Below are positions 43,011 through 52,053 of a stretch of DNA of 64,000 bases, one piece after another. Every line of letters starts with the position of its first letter. Positions within the stretch are counted from its first letter, which is position 1. The notes under the pieces are model-generated. The model did no database searches and had not been told where the DNA came from. It worked only from the letters and a program-made list of their open reading frames with translations. Made by a program: the position numbers and the translations under genes. Source of the stretch: Planctomycetota bacterium (lineage in GTDB: Bacteria; Planctomycetota; Phycisphaerae; Phycisphaerales; SM1A02); assembly GCA_003671025.1 (NCBI GenBank), contig QWPW01000001.1, positions 204,461 to 268,460 on the forward strand. Reading direction: 5' to 3'.

Positions 43011-46000
43011 GTGACGAAATTTCGACCCGCCGTTGGTCCGCGATTGGCATGGCTGCTTGCGGCGGTGTTTTGTTTGTTCGCGTTGTTGATGGTGAACAGC
43101 GCGTACCTCGCGTCGATCACTCTGCTCGAGTGGTTCACCAACGAGACGTTGCAAAACCAGTTTTATCTGTGGAACTTCTTGGCACACCTCGTGCTCGGCT
43201 TCGCCATCGTGGTGCCGACGATTGTGTTCGGTGCGTTGCATTGGCGCAACGTTCACAACCGACCGAACCCACGCGCGATCTCTGCAGGCATCGCCACTTT
43301 CGTCGCGGCGATCGTGCTGTTGGCGACAGGTGTTGCGCTCACGCGTGTTGAACTTGCGGGCACCACCATCGGACTGCGCGAGCCCATGTGGCGCGACAGC
43401 GCGTATTGGATTCACGTCATCGCGCCGCTATTGGTCGCGTGGTTGTTCGTGCTCCATCGACTTTCGGGTCGTCGCATGAAGTGGAAAGTCGGCGCTCGCT
43501 GGACCATGGCCACCGCCGCCGCAGCGATAGCCGCAGTGCTTGGGCACTACGCGATTCCCTCGGCAAAACCAGTGGTTCCCAGCGACGGCGAGCGTTACTT
43601 CGAACCGTCGTTGGCCAAGACCAACACCGGTGGATTCATTCCCGCGCAGGGTTTGATGGCCAACGAATACTGCCTTGAGTGCCACCAAGACGTCGTGCAT
43701 TCATGGGCGCACTCAGCGCACGCGGCGAGCTCGTTCAACAATCCGCTCTACACCGCGAGCGTGCGCGAGACGCGGCAACAAGCGTTCGCGCGCGAAGGCA
43801 AAGTCAACGACGCGCGCTTTTGCGCCGGTTGTCACGACCCGGTTCCGTTTCTCTCGGGATCGTTTGAAGACCCCAAGTGGGACGATCCTGCCTACGACGT
43901 TGCCAACGATCCGCTCGGGCGCGCGAGCATCACCTGCACGGTGTGTCACGGAATCATCTCCGTCGACTCACCGCGGGGAAATGCTGACTACACGTTGCGT
44001 GAGAGCCCGCACTATCCCTTCGCGTTCAGCGATTCGCCGCTGTTGCAATGGGCGTCGAGTCAACTCATCAAAGCGAAACCGTCGTTTCACAAGCGCACGT
44101 TTCTCAAGGACGAAGTCCATCGCTCGAGCGAATTCTGCGGCGCATGCCACAAAGTATTTTTGCCCGAAGCGCTCAACGATTACAAGTGGTTGCGCGGACA
44201 AGATCATTACGATTCGTTCCTCTATTCCGGCCGCAGTGGCCACGGCGTCCTCGGTTGGTACTACCCCGAGAAAGCGGCGACCGATTGCAACACGTGTCAC
44301 ATGCCCGCGATGATCAGCGACGATTTCGCTGCGCGCACACGCGACGGCAGCGGTCAACGCAGCGTGCTCTCCCATGCATTTCCCAGCGCGAATACCGCGC
44401 TTTCTTGCGTGATCGACATGAGCGTTGGTGCGATGTTGCCTGACTCGGCCGCCTATGTCGGCGAGGGCGAAGTGTCGAATGAAACGGCGGAGCAAGCGCG
44501 CGCCGCGATCGCCGCTGCGGCTGCGGGCTTCAACGCGAAGACGCTGCGGCTTGATCTCTTTGCGCTGCGTGAAGGTGGAACGATTGATGGCGCGTTGCAT
44601 GTCATCCGTCCCTCACTTCCGACTCTGCGCGCGGGTCAAACCTATCTGCTCGAAGTCGTGGTGCGCACACTCGACATTGGCCACGAGTTCACCCAAGGCA
44701 CTGCTGATTCCAACGAAGCATGGTTGTACGCGCGCGCTTCGATGGAAGGCCGTGAGATCGGCAGCATCGGTGCGCTGGGAACACGTGGCGCGCTCGATCC
44801 TTGGAGCCGAACCTACAACGCGTTCGTGATCGATCGCGAAGGCAATCGTATTGATCGCCGCAACCCACAGGATATTTTTCTGGCGCTGTTCAACAACCAG
44901 ATTCCTCCTGGCGCGGGCGATGTGACGCATCTTCTGTTCACCGTTCCACTCGAGGCCAACGCGCCGATTGAGATTGAGAGCGAAGTGCGCTATCGCAAGT
45001 TCGATACGACCTACATGGAGTTCGTCTATGGAGCCGATCGTGTGAACGATTTGCCGGTGATGATTCTCACGCGTGACAGCATCACGCTTCCCGTGCAAGA
45101 TCGCGATGGCGTCGTGCACGGCAAGACCACGATGGACGCGCGCGCGTTCCCTCCGTGGCAACGTTGGTACGACTACGGCATTGGTCTCTTGCGTGAGGCT
45201 GATCGCGGTGCAGGTCGTGGTGCCGTGCGTCAAGCCGAAGAAGCGTTCGTCGAAGTCGAAACGTTGGTGCCTTCGGTTGGCGCACTCGCGCAGGCGCGAT
45301 TGCAGATTCGCGAAGGACGTCTCGACGAAGCCGCCGCGTCACTCGCGCGCGCTTCGACTGCGGCAGCAGGGGGCGCGATTCCTTCGACTCCATGGACCAT
45401 CACCTATTTCACGGCGTTGGCGGACAAGCAAAACGGCAACTTTTCCGCAGCAATCGAGGGGTTTCAGCGGGTGTTGGCCACCGACTTCGCTGGCGCGCGC
45501 GAACGCGGATTTGATTTCTCTATCGACACACGCGTGCTCAACGAACTCGCGGAGACCACACTCGAAGCGGCGCGTCTTGAGCGAGGCGAGAGTCAGCGCG
45601 CGCACGTCGTGCAATTGCTCGAACAAAGCCAGCAGTCGCTTCGCGCTTCGTTGAAGGTCGATCCCGAGCAAGCGCAAGCGTGGTGGTTGCTTGCGCGCGC
45701 GTGCGATGAACTCGGCCAAGTCGACGAGGCCAAGGTCGCGCGCGAGCAGCACGCGAAATACAAGCTCGACGAAAACGCGCGTGATCGTGCAGCTCGCTTG
45801 GCGCGCGAAAAATATCCGTGGGCCGATCATGCCGCGGAGGCCACCGTGTTTTACGACCTCATGCGACCGGAGCGATTCGTCGGAGGTCTTCTGCCAGGGA
45901 CTCGTTTGGAAGTTCCCAAAGTTTTACCACCGCCGCTCACGCCGTCAGCTTCGCCGCCACCATCTTTGGCACCACCATCTTTGGCACCACCATCTTTAGC

Positions 46001-46034
46001 ACCACCAGTACTCGGCACGTCTTCCAACCGTTGA
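43011..46034 (+). CDS. Membrane-anchored five-haem cytochrome c with TPR domain
   Basis: 1007 residues. Four to five transmembrane helices fill the first 190 residues. A periplasmic domain then carries five CxxCH haem sites: CLECH, CAGCH, CTVCH, CGACH and CNTCH, with the HSWAHSAHA segment typical of multihaem cytochromes. A beta domain follows, then TPR-like helices (YWYDYG region, QARLQIREGRLDEAAASLARA) near residues 720-950. The C-terminus has a PPSLA tandem repeat. It likely takes electrons from the membrane quinone pool to periplasmic partners. Genes on both sides code FG-GAP proteins. Start at GTG 43011. Confidence 0.87.
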   Translation: MTKFRPAVGPRLAWLLAAVFCLFALLMVNSAYLASITLLEWFTNETLQNQFYLWNFLAHLVLGFAIVVPTIVFGALHWRNVHNRPNPRAISAGIATFVAAIVLLATGVALTRVELAGTTIGLREPMWRDSAYWIHVIAPLLVAWLFVLHRLSGRRMKWKVGARWTMATAAAAIAAVLGHYAIPSAKPVVPSDGERYFEPSLAKTNTGGFIPAQGLMANEYCLECHQDVVHSWAHSAHAASSFNNPLYTASVRETRQQAFAREGKVNDARFCAGCHDPVPFLSGSFEDPKWDDPAYDVANDPLGRASITCTVCHGIISVDSPRGNADYTLRESPHYPFAFSDSPLLQWASSQLIKAKPSFHKRTFLKDEVHRSSEFCGACHKVFLPEALNDYKWLRGQDHYDSFLYSGRSGHGVLGWYYPEKAATDCNTCHMPAMISDDFAARTRDGSGQRSVLSHAFPSANTALSCVIDMSVGAMLPDSAAYVGEGEVSNETAEQARAAIAAAAAGFNAKTLRLDLFALREGGTIDGALHVIRPSLPTLRAGQTYLLEVVVRTLDIGHEFTQGTADSNEAWLYARASMEGREIGSIGALGTRGALDPWSRTYNAFVIDREGNRIDRRNPQDIFLALFNNQIPPGAGDVTHLLFTVPLEANAPIEIESEVRYRKFDTTYMEFVYGADRVNDLPVMILTRDSITLPVQDRDGVVHGKTTMDARAFPPWQRWYDYGIGLLREADRGAGRGAVRQAEEAFVEVETLVPSVGALAQARLQIREGRLDEAAASLARASTAAAGGAIPSTPWTITYFTALADKQNGNFSAAIEGFQRVLATDFAGARERGFDFSIDTRVLNELAETTLEAARLERGESQRAHVVQLLEQSQQSLRASLKVDPEQAQAWWLLARACDELGQVDEAKVAREQHAKYKLDENARDRAARLAREKYPWADHAAEATVFYDLMRPERFVGGLLPGTRLEVPKVLPPPLTPSASPPPSLAPPSLAPPSLAPPVLGTSSNR
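45957..46001 (+). repeat. 15-bp coding tandem repeat (PPSLA, 3 units)
   Basis: CCACCATCTTTGGCA occurs at 45957-45971 and 45972-45986, with one change in the third unit (45987-46001). It codes for PPSLA three times at the C-terminus of the cytochrome. A length-variable Pro-rich tail is likely. Confidence 0.9.
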
Positions 46035-46059
46035 CCGCAAACTCTGCACAGCACCAGCG

Positions 46060-48039
46060 ATGACTCAGCCAACGCAAGACTTTCGTAACGAGCGCGATCG
46101 CCATCCAGCCAAATCGCCATCGAGTGACGTGCGCGACAACAAACTTGGCGCGGACGAAACTCCAGGTGACGACCGCTTGGTCGCGCGTGGTTTTTGGCGC
46201 TCCGTCATCGTGATGTTTCTGTTGGCTCTGATCACCTTTGCCATCGTGCAATGGCGCACGAAACCCGCAGCAATTCCTGGTTCTGCGAACAACGCAGGTT
46301 CGCCCATTGCTCCGCCCTCGGCGGGAGTCACGCCCTCAGCGGGCGTCGTATTTGACGATGTCTCGCAACAAGCCCTCGGCGCGTTTGCCCATACTTCAGG
46401 CGCACGCGGCGCGAAGTTGCTTCCCGAATGTCTGAGCGGTGGCGTGGCCATCGTCGATCTTGATGGCGATGGAAAGCTCGACCTCGTCTTTGCGCAAGGC
46501 CAACCGCTCGAACCCGCTGCCGCAGCGGACGGCGCGAATCGCGGCGGAATCCAAGTGTTTCGCAACATCACGATTCAGCAGGGCGCCATCAGGTTCGAAG
46601 CGATCGAACTCCCCGACCCACTTGCGCGTGCGATGTATGCCAACGCCATCGCAGTGGGCGACATCAACGGTGATGGGCGAACAGATTTGTTCGTGACCAC
46701 TGTGGGACGAAATCGATTGCTGCTCAATCAATCGTCAGGTGAAGGGTCGATCGCGTTCGTCGACGCGAGTGATGCGTGGAACGTTCCGCGCGACGATCAG
46801 TGGAGCACCAGCGCGGGAATGTTTGACGCGGACAGCGACGGCGATCTTGATGTAGTGGTCACGCACTATGTGCAGTGGTCTCCGACAATCGATCGTGCCG
46901 TCGACTATCGACTCGATGGAATCGGTCGCGCCTATGGACCGCCCAGTGGATTCGAAGGGACATCGCTTTCGTTGCTGCTCAATGACGGCGTCACATTGCG
47001 CGATGCCACACTCGCGTCAGGCGTCGCCATCACCAATCCTGTGACGGGCGCGCCGTACGGCAAGACGCTGGGTCTTGCGTTTGTCGATGCTGACCGCGAT
47101 GGTCGCACCGACATTCTCGTGGCCAACGATCGCACGCCGAAGTTTCTCTTGCGCAACATGGGCGTGAGCGACAGTGGCGTGCCGCACTTCGCGGATATCG
47201 CGACGGAAGTTGGCTTTGCCTACGACCGTGATGGAAGTGCAACTGGCGCGATGGGCATCGACTTCGCATGGCCGCGCAACAACGCAGAACTTGCGGTGGC
47301 GGTGGGCAATTTCGCGAACGAACCGAGCTCGCTCTATATCGCCCATCCCAGCGCAGGCCGCGGTGAGCTGACGTTTTCAGACGAGGCGCTCGGTCAAGGA
47401 TTCGGCGCTCCAACGCGGCGCTTCCTGACCTTTGGCATGTTGTTTCTCGATGTTGATCTCGATGGCGACGAAGATCTGCTGCAAGCGAACGGGCATCTCG
47501 AGCCCGAGATCGCGCGCATTCAACCGAGTCAAACCTATGCGCAGCGCGGACAACTGTTCGAGAACCGCGGCGCCGAATCGGTGCCGTTGTTTGTCGAAGC
47601 GGCACCCGAACTCACAGGAGCGTTGGCCACGCCCGCAGTTGGTCGCGCGTTGGCGTGGGGAGATCTTGATCGCGATGGCGATCCTGATTTGGTGTTGACC
47701 GATCTCGGTAGCGCGCCGCGTGTGTTGGTCAATCAACAGACACGCGGCAATCACTGGATCGCGATCGCGCTCAATAGTGGTAACAAACCCGGGCGCGCGT
47801 TGAGTGCGGAGGTGGAGATCGACGCGGTCATCGGCGGGGTCTTTGGAGAGCGCAAAGTCACCCAACGACGCACGATTTCACCCACGCGCAGCTATCTCTC
47901 GCAGTGCGAGGCAGTCGCGCACTTTGGACTTGGTCAAGCGACGCGCGTTGACGAGGTGCGAGTTCGCAGCAGCGATGGCGTGGTCACGACGTTGAATAGC
48001 GTGCGCATCGACGCGCTCACCACCATCAATCTCGAATAA
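46060..48039 (+). CDS. CRTAC1-type FG-GAP/UnbV protein, membrane anchored
   Basis: 659 residues. One transmembrane helix (about 45-63, SVIVMFLLALITFAIVQW) after a hydrophilic leader makes it a type II anchored periplasmic protein. At least six FG-GAP/Ca-loop units follow, including VDLDGDGKLDLVFAQG, GDINGDGRTDLFVTT, FDADSDGDLDVVVTH, VDADRDGRTDILVAN and GDLDRDGDPDLVLTD. The C-terminal ASPIC/UnbV domain ends SYLSQCEAVAHFGLGQATRVDEV. CRTAC1 proteins are calcium-dependent beta-propellers, sometimes beside cytochromes. It lies 25 bases after the cytochrome gene, and its TAA stop begins an A-run that serves as part of the opposing terminator. Confidence 0.88.
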   Translation: MTQPTQDFRNERDRHPAKSPSSDVRDNKLGADETPGDDRLVARGFWRSVIVMFLLALITFAIVQWRTKPAAIPGSANNAGSPIAPPSAGVTPSAGVVFDDVSQQALGAFAHTSGARGAKLLPECLSGGVAIVDLDGDGKLDLVFAQGQPLEPAAAADGANRGGIQVFRNITIQQGAIRFEAIELPDPLARAMYANAIAVGDINGDGRTDLFVTTVGRNRLLLNQSSGEGSIAFVDASDAWNVPRDDQWSTSAGMFDADSDGDLDVVVTHYVQWSPTIDRAVDYRLDGIGRAYGPPSGFEGTSLSLLLNDGVTLRDATLASGVAITNPVTGAPYGKTLGLAFVDADRDGRTDILVANDRTPKFLLRNMGVSDSGVPHFADIATEVGFAYDRDGSATGAMGIDFAWPRNNAELAVAVGNFANEPSSLYIAHPSAGRGELTFSDEALGQGFGAPTRRFLTFGMLFLDVDLDGDEDLLQANGHLEPEIARIQPSQTYAQRGQLFENRGAESVPLFVEAAPELTGALATPAVGRALAWGDLDRDGDPDLVLTDLGSAPRVLVNQQTRGNHWIAIALNSGNKPGRALSAEVEIDAVIGGVFGERKVTQRRTISPTRSYLSQCEAVAHFGLGQATRVDEVRVRSSDGVVTTLNSVRIDALTTINLE

Positions 48040-48065
48040 AAAATCCACGCCGCATTCGGCGTGGA
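48038..48065 (-). terminator. Factor-independent terminator of the zinc-ribbon gene
   Basis: TCCACGCCG (48044-48052) pairs with CGGCGTGGA (48057-48065) around a 4-base loop, a 9-pair GC-rich stem. On the minus strand it is followed by TTTTTT (A-run 48038-48043). It lies 43 bases past the stop of the zinc-ribbon gene and its A-run overlaps the CRTAC1-like gene's stop codon on the plus strand. Confidence 0.88.
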
Positions 48066-48107
48066 CTTGAATGTTGACGTCAAATGGCGTCGTTGCGGCG
48101 CGCGCGC

Positions 48108-48863
48108 TTACTTTTTCGTCTTCTCGACCGGCCGATTGGCCTCGAGCAGATGAAGAATGCGCGTGCATGCCTTGCACTGAATCAACACCTCCGACGTCGA
48201 GGCCAACTTGGCGTACGCCTCGAAGGGGACTTCGATGTGACACACGCCGCACGCGAATTCGCGATGACGCATGTCGACGATCGTGACCTCAGCCATCGCT
48301 TCGCCGTCCATTTCTTCGGCGACCTTGTCAAACAACTTTCGCTCGCGCGTAGGAATGAGCGTGCCCGCGCGGTCGCGTTCACTTTCGAGTTCAGAGAGTC
48401 GCGAGCCAACATCGTTCATGCACTCGTCGAGCTTCGATTGTGCGACTTCGCGAATCTTGCGCCGCTCGATGATGGTGGCAACGTGCGTGTCGAGGCGCTT
48501 CTTGGTGTCCTCGGCGCGTTGCATGTCATCAAGTGTGCGCTTGACGCTCTCGTCCTTCTGCGACTCCAACATCTTGAGTTCGTTGAGGATCGCTTTGTAT
48601 TGCTTGTCGTTGGTCGAGGTGTTGAGTTCGGAGCGCAACTTGTCAACGCGCTCTTGCGCGGACGCTTGCTCCATCTCAAGGTTGTGCACTGCGGCCTTCA
48701 GCTGACGCTCCTGCGTTTCCAGTTCGAGCTTCTGTCGATCGAGCGTGGTGAGCAGTTTCTCCTGTGCTGCAAGATAGGTCGTTGCGGAATCAACCCGGCT
48801 GCGCAGGGCGCGAACTTGGCTGTCGACTCGGTGCAGTGTCAGAAGATTGTCAAGGAGCGCCAT
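48108..48863 (-). CDS. Coiled-coil protein with C-terminal C4 zinc ribbon
   Basis: 251 residues from ATG 48863. A long coiled coil covers about residues 1-175 (EKLLTTLDRQKLELETQERQL). It is followed by a zinc ribbon with CGVC and CKAC spaced about 30 residues apart near the C-terminus. This is the layout of the C4-type zinc-ribbon coiled-coil family (DUF164/CT398-like), widespread and often next to metabolic or envelope genes; its function is not settled. It ends with a charged tail. Confidence 0.85.
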   Translation of the reverse strand: MALLDNLLTLHRVDSQVRALRSRVDSATTYLAAQEKLLTTLDRQKLELETQERQLKAAVHNLEMEQASAQERVDKLRSELNTSTNDKQYKAILNELKMLESQKDESVKRTLDDMQRAEDTKKRLDTHVATIIERRKIREVAQSKLDECMNDVGSRLSELESERDRAGTLIPTRERKLFDKVAEEMDGEAMAEVTIVDMRHREFACGVCHIEVPFEAYAKLASTSEVLIQCKACTRILHLLEANRPVEKTKK

Positions 48864-49011
48864 AGAGCGTCGGATGCTAGCACAATCCGTACCGCGTTTC
48901 GCTCGACGATTCGCGTGCATCGAAGTGATGCACATCGTGGTGAATCGCCTTCGCAACCGCGAATTTTTCGATGTTGTTCGCAAGTCGCAGACATTGCTCA
49001 CAGGTCGTGGA

Positions 49012-49890
49012 CTAGACGGCACTCGTGAGCAAGAGCAGCCAGTACACGATTGGCCCTGCAAAGAGCGGGCTGTCCAAGACATCGAGCACGCCGCCCATTC
49101 CCGGAAGCAACGCGCCCGAGTCTTTCAATCCTGCGTCGCGTTTGAACGCGCTCTCCGCAAGATCGCCCGCTTGTCCGATCACTGCGACCAGCGCGCCGCC
49201 GAACGCGCCGACCCAAATCGGAATGTGATCAGCAGCGTCGATGCATTGCCAAGAAAAATGCGCGAGCGTGCCGCCGATGATGCTCGCGGTGATCACGCCG
49301 CCGGCAAGACCTTCCCATGTCTTCTTCGGTGAGAGCCACGGAATCATCTTGTGTCGGCCCAAAGCGCGACCGGTGAAGTACGCGCCGATGTCGCACGATT
49401 TAGTGGTGAGCACAGCGCCAACCAGAATCCACGGTGAGTGTTCCAAGCGCAGCAACATCCAGAATCCCAGCAGCACGCCGCCATACACGCCCACCAACAA
49501 TGTTGAGCCCGCGAGCATCATCGAGCCATGCGGATCACGATTGCGCGCCATGCGCAGCAATGCGAGAAGCAGCATCGCGGCGAGCGCAGTGGCGATGATT
49601 CCAGCAGCGCGCGCGCTTGACGGCGCGAGCGCGCTCAACGTGGTGGCGATGAGTCCAAGCAATGCGGCAGTGGTTGCGACGACGGGACAGACGACGATCT
49701 TCGCGGCGCGCAGAAACACCGACATTTCGCGGGCGATGAGCACGCTGAGCACACACGCGAATGCGAAGAGAACCAGTCCGTGCGGCAGCGCGTTGGCGGA
49801 TGCGCGCTCATCGAGTGATGCGTCAAACCACACGACACCGATGACGAGCGCGATGAGCAGAGGGCCGGTGATGAGTCGTTGCCAGAGCAT
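49012..49890 (-). CDS. cdsA: Phosphatidate cytidylyltransferase
   Basis: 292 residues with about seven to eight hydrophobic helices. It has the CdsA signature in TKSCDIGAYFTGRALGRHK and SPKKTWEGLAGG. The final catalytic block is GDLAESAFKRDAGLKDSG followed by LPGMGGVLDVLDSPLF, where the usual PGHGG His is Met and the DR of the classic motif is DV. The enzyme makes CDP-diacylglycerol from CTP and phosphatidate in the inner membrane, the branch point of phospholipid synthesis. It is a single gene, 148 bases from the zinc-ribbon gene. Confidence 0.92.
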   Translation of the reverse strand: MLWQRLITGPLLIALVIGVVWFDASLDERASANALPHGLVLFAFACVLSVLIAREMSVFLRAAKIVVCPVVATTAALLGLIATTLSALAPSSARAAGIIATALAAMLLLALLRMARNRDPHGSMMLAGSTLLVGVYGGVLLGFWMLLRLEHSPWILVGAVLTTKSCDIGAYFTGRALGRHKMIPWLSPKKTWEGLAGGVITASIIGGTLAHFSWQCIDAADHIPIWVGAFGGALVAVIGQAGDLAESAFKRDAGLKDSGALLPGMGGVLDVLDSPLFAGPIVYWLLLLTSAV

Positions 49891-49927
49891 TCGTCGTTGT
49901 GGGTTGCGTCATCGCGACAAGCGCGTA

Positions 49928-50320
49928 TCAGTAGGTCGGCATCGAGACGTCAATGTCACGCGCCCACAGATGAACTCCACCCGCGAGACTGGTCACGTTG
50001 GTGAATCCCGCGGCGCGCATGATGTATGTCGCCGTCAAACTGCGTCGCCCGTGATGACAGTGCACCACGATTTGCCGGGTGAGATCGTCATCGAGTTCGG
50101 CCTTGAGTTCATCGAGTCGACGCTCGAGATCTTGCAGTGGAATGAGTTTGGCGCCGTGGAGTCGGCAGATGTCCCACTCCAAATGGGTGCGCACATCAAG
50201 CACGATGGGGCACGTCGCGTCGCCTTGTCGCTGCAACGCATCGAGCTCACGCGGCGTGGTTTCGTCTTCGCGACGAAAGGCGTAACCGAGCGGAATTCCT
50301 CGATTGTCAAGAGCGCTCAT
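49928..50320 (-). CDS. Rhodanese-like sulfurtransferase domain protein
   Basis: A single rhodanese domain of about 130 residues. It has LDVRTHLEWDICRLHGAKLI, the active-site loop VVHCHHGRRS with the persulfide-carrying Cys, and GFTNVTSLAGGVHLW. It would carry sulfur as a persulfide. The ATG at 50320 overlaps the stop of the lipoprotein gene (ATGA, 50317-50320). Confidence 0.88.
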   Translation of the reverse strand: MSALDNRGIPLGYAFRREDETTPRELDALQRQGDATCPIVLDVRTHLEWDICRLHGAKLIPLQDLERRLDELKAELDDDLTRQIVVHCHHGRRSLTATYIMRAAGFTNVTSLAGGVHLWARDIDVSMPTY

Positions 50321-50838
50321 TCGACGGCGCTCGCGGCAGTGCAGCGGGCGCACGCATTTGGACAGCGCAACGTGGTGGTGGGAGGAACTTGAATCATGCG
50401 CACGGGCATGACCGCGAGATCAAAGCCCGCATGAATCGGCGAGGTGAAGATCTCGCTCCAATCGCCATTCGTGTTGAGCAATGGCGAGCGATAGAAGGGA
50501 AACGTTTCCGTCTCTGCGCTAGGCATGTTGACCGTGACAACGTTCCAACTTGCGCGCGAGCTCCACGGCGAACTTTCGTGCGGAGTGATCGAGGTCGTGT
50601 TTGTAACCAGGCCTGTTGCAGTTGTTTCACCTTGGAGCGCCGGCAGCGATGTGCCCATCGGGCCGTCCGATTGATTGAGCGCACCGGTGCAACCTGCGAG
50701 CGTGGTGCAACTCATCACCGCAGTGGCGAGCATGAGATTCGCGCGCGTTGGTGATGATGACGCCCGCGTCGTGAGCGGCCGCGAGAGGATGTGTTGCAAC
50801 AGGAAATGAAACATGCGCGGGATGCTAACACGCAGCAT
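50317..50838 (-). CDS. Putative lipoprotein of unknown function
   Basis: A 173-residue protein with a hydrophobic stretch and a lipobox ending in TTLAGC (residue 50). If translation starts at ATG 50838, a Ser/Thr/Arg-rich leader precedes the signal; a start at the internal Met36 would give a textbook signal, MLATAVMSCTTLAGC. The mature part has TNTTSITPHESSPWSSRASW and a DWSEIFTSPIHAGFDLAVMPVRM segment resembling small unknown envelope proteins. It is translationally coupled to the rhodanese gene. Confidence 0.55.
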   Translation of the reverse strand: MLRVSIPRMFHFLLQHILSRPLTTRASSSPTRANLMLATAVMSCTTLAGCTGALNQSDGPMGTSLPALQGETTATGLVTNTTSITPHESSPWSSRASWNVVTVNMPSAETETFPFYRSPLLNTNGDWSEIFTSPIHAGFDLAVMPVRMIQVPPTTTLRCPNACARCTAASAVE

Positions 50839-50950
50839 TAGTCATGCAGAGGCGAGACCATGCGTACCCGTTCGACGGAAGACATCAAACCGGCTTACCG
50901 CGCGACGCAATCACGTCGCTCAATCACATGCATGACTGAGGCACGAGTGC

Positions 50951-51547
50951 TCAGCGCAACCAACCGTTAGAAACCAGCTCTTTCACCGTGTTTGCTGCAT
51001 GTTTTCCGCCGCCGAGAACTTTGTTGACCTCGGCGCGCGTGGCGCTGCCCTTGGACGCGAGGAACTCCAAAGCAGAGGTGAACAAGCGTTGCGAAGAGGC
51101 GGCGGCGGTGACACGCGCGGCTTGCGCTGCGTTCCATGCCGCGCCGACTTTGACGCCGACGGCCTGTGCTGCGGCGAGAGGAATCGTCACGGTTGCTTGT
51201 GAGTCAAACGAAAGCAGCCACGACTGGCCATCCTTCGATGGACGAATCGACTTGATGGTTCCGCTCACCGATGCGGACTTCGCAGAAGCGCTCTTTGCCG
51301 CGGGCTTGGAGGCCTGTGGTTTCATTGCCGCAACTTTCGTCGCAACTGGTTTCTTGACTTGCGGCTTCGACTTCGATGCGGTCTTCGCGGGCGCAGCCGA
51401 TTTTTTCGTCGACGTCACAACCGGCTTCACGGTGGCTTTCACCGCGCTCTTGGCGGGCTTCTTAGCCGTCGCCGTTGCAGTGGCTTTGCTCTTGACTGAT
51501 TTGGTCGACGCGGTTTTCGCAAGAGCACTCTTTGATTTTTTAGCCAT
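50951..51547 (-). CDS. Lys/Ala-rich histone-H1-like tail fused to a RecX-like N-terminal domain
   Basis: 198 residues. Residues 1-93 are almost only Lys, Ala, Ser, Thr, Pro and Val (SKATATATAKKPAKSAVKA), as in bacterial H1/Hc1-like proteins that bind DNA without sequence preference. Residues 94-198 follow the start of RecX: SGTIKSIRPSKDGQSWLLSF, a strand pair, AQAVGVKVGAAWNAAQAARV, then the first three-helix unit FTSALEFLASKGSATRAEVNKV and LVSNGWLR. The remaining RecX repeats are missing, so it is not a normal RecA inhibitor. It is probably nucleoid-associated. No recA is nearby. Confidence 0.7.
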   Translation of the reverse strand: MAKKSKSALAKTASTKSVKSKATATATAKKPAKSAVKATVKPVVTSTKKSAAPAKTASKSKPQVKKPVATKVAAMKPQASKPAAKSASAKSASVSGTIKSIRPSKDGQSWLLSFDSQATVTIPLAAAQAVGVKVGAAWNAAQAARVTAAASSQRLFTSALEFLASKGSATRAEVNKVLGGGKHAANTVKELVSNGWLR

Positions 51548-51640
51548 GATGAAGCTCGCTTGATCTGTTGTGATCGAGAAACAATTTGGATGCGCTGCGA
51601 CTTCGTGGACAAACGAAGGCGTGACCGAGAAGCGGGTGTT

Positions 51641-51997
51641 CTACGCGATGTCGTCGAGGTATGCCTCGAGTTCACTCGCGGCGTGGCGGTCTCCCACCAA
51701 ATTCGCGCGCTTCAAACCGTCGCGCAAAACCGCAGCGACTTCCGCTGCGCGCCCTGCTTGTTCGAGCGCTTTGCCTTTGTGAAAGAACGCGTAACACTGC
51801 TTAGGGTCCGCCGCAATCGCGCGATCGTAAAACTCGATTGCCTGCGCGAAACGGCTCAATTTCTGGCATTCCTGGGCCAGCCCATAGAGGATGAATCCGT
51901 CATCAGGCTCGAGGTTGAGCAAGGCGAGCAGGCTGGTCAATCGTGGGGAGTCGTCGGTCATTGCGTCGGTCACTGCGTGAGTCATCGAGTCGGTCAT
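51641..51997 (-). CDS. Small TPR-domain protein
   Basis: About 118 residues of TPR-like helix pairs: DDGFILYGLAQECQKLSRF, AIEFYDRAIAADPKQCYAFFHKGKALEQAGRAAEVAAVLRDG and a C-terminal helix. It probably mediates a protein contact; the partner is unknown. The N-terminal 16 residues are four 12-bp repeats (MTDS, MTHA, VTDA, MTDD). In-frame ATG codons of the array and a GTG all could start translation; the upstream alternative is a TTG at 52018. I use the first ATG at 51997. It is divergent from the propeller lipoprotein. Confidence 0.7.
   Translation of the reverse strand: MTDSMTHAVTDAMTDDSPRLTSLLALLNLEPDDGFILYGLAQECQKLSRFAQAIEFYDRAIAADPKQCYAFFHKGKALEQAGRAAEVAAVLRDGLKRANLVGDRHAASELEAYLDDIA
51950..51997 (-). 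repeat. 12-bp coding tandem repeat with several start codons (4 units)
   Basis: Read on the minus strand, four 12-base units, ATGACCGACTCG, ATGACTCACGCA, GTGACCGACGCA and ATGACCGACGAC, form the first 16 codons of the TPR gene. Each unit begins with a possible start codon. Loss or gain of a unit would move the start by four codons without breaking the frame. Confidence 0.85.
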
Positions 51998-52053
51998 CGT
52001 CGCGAGATTGCCGTGCAACCGTAGCGCGAGCGACGTGGTTACTCTATCGCTCC

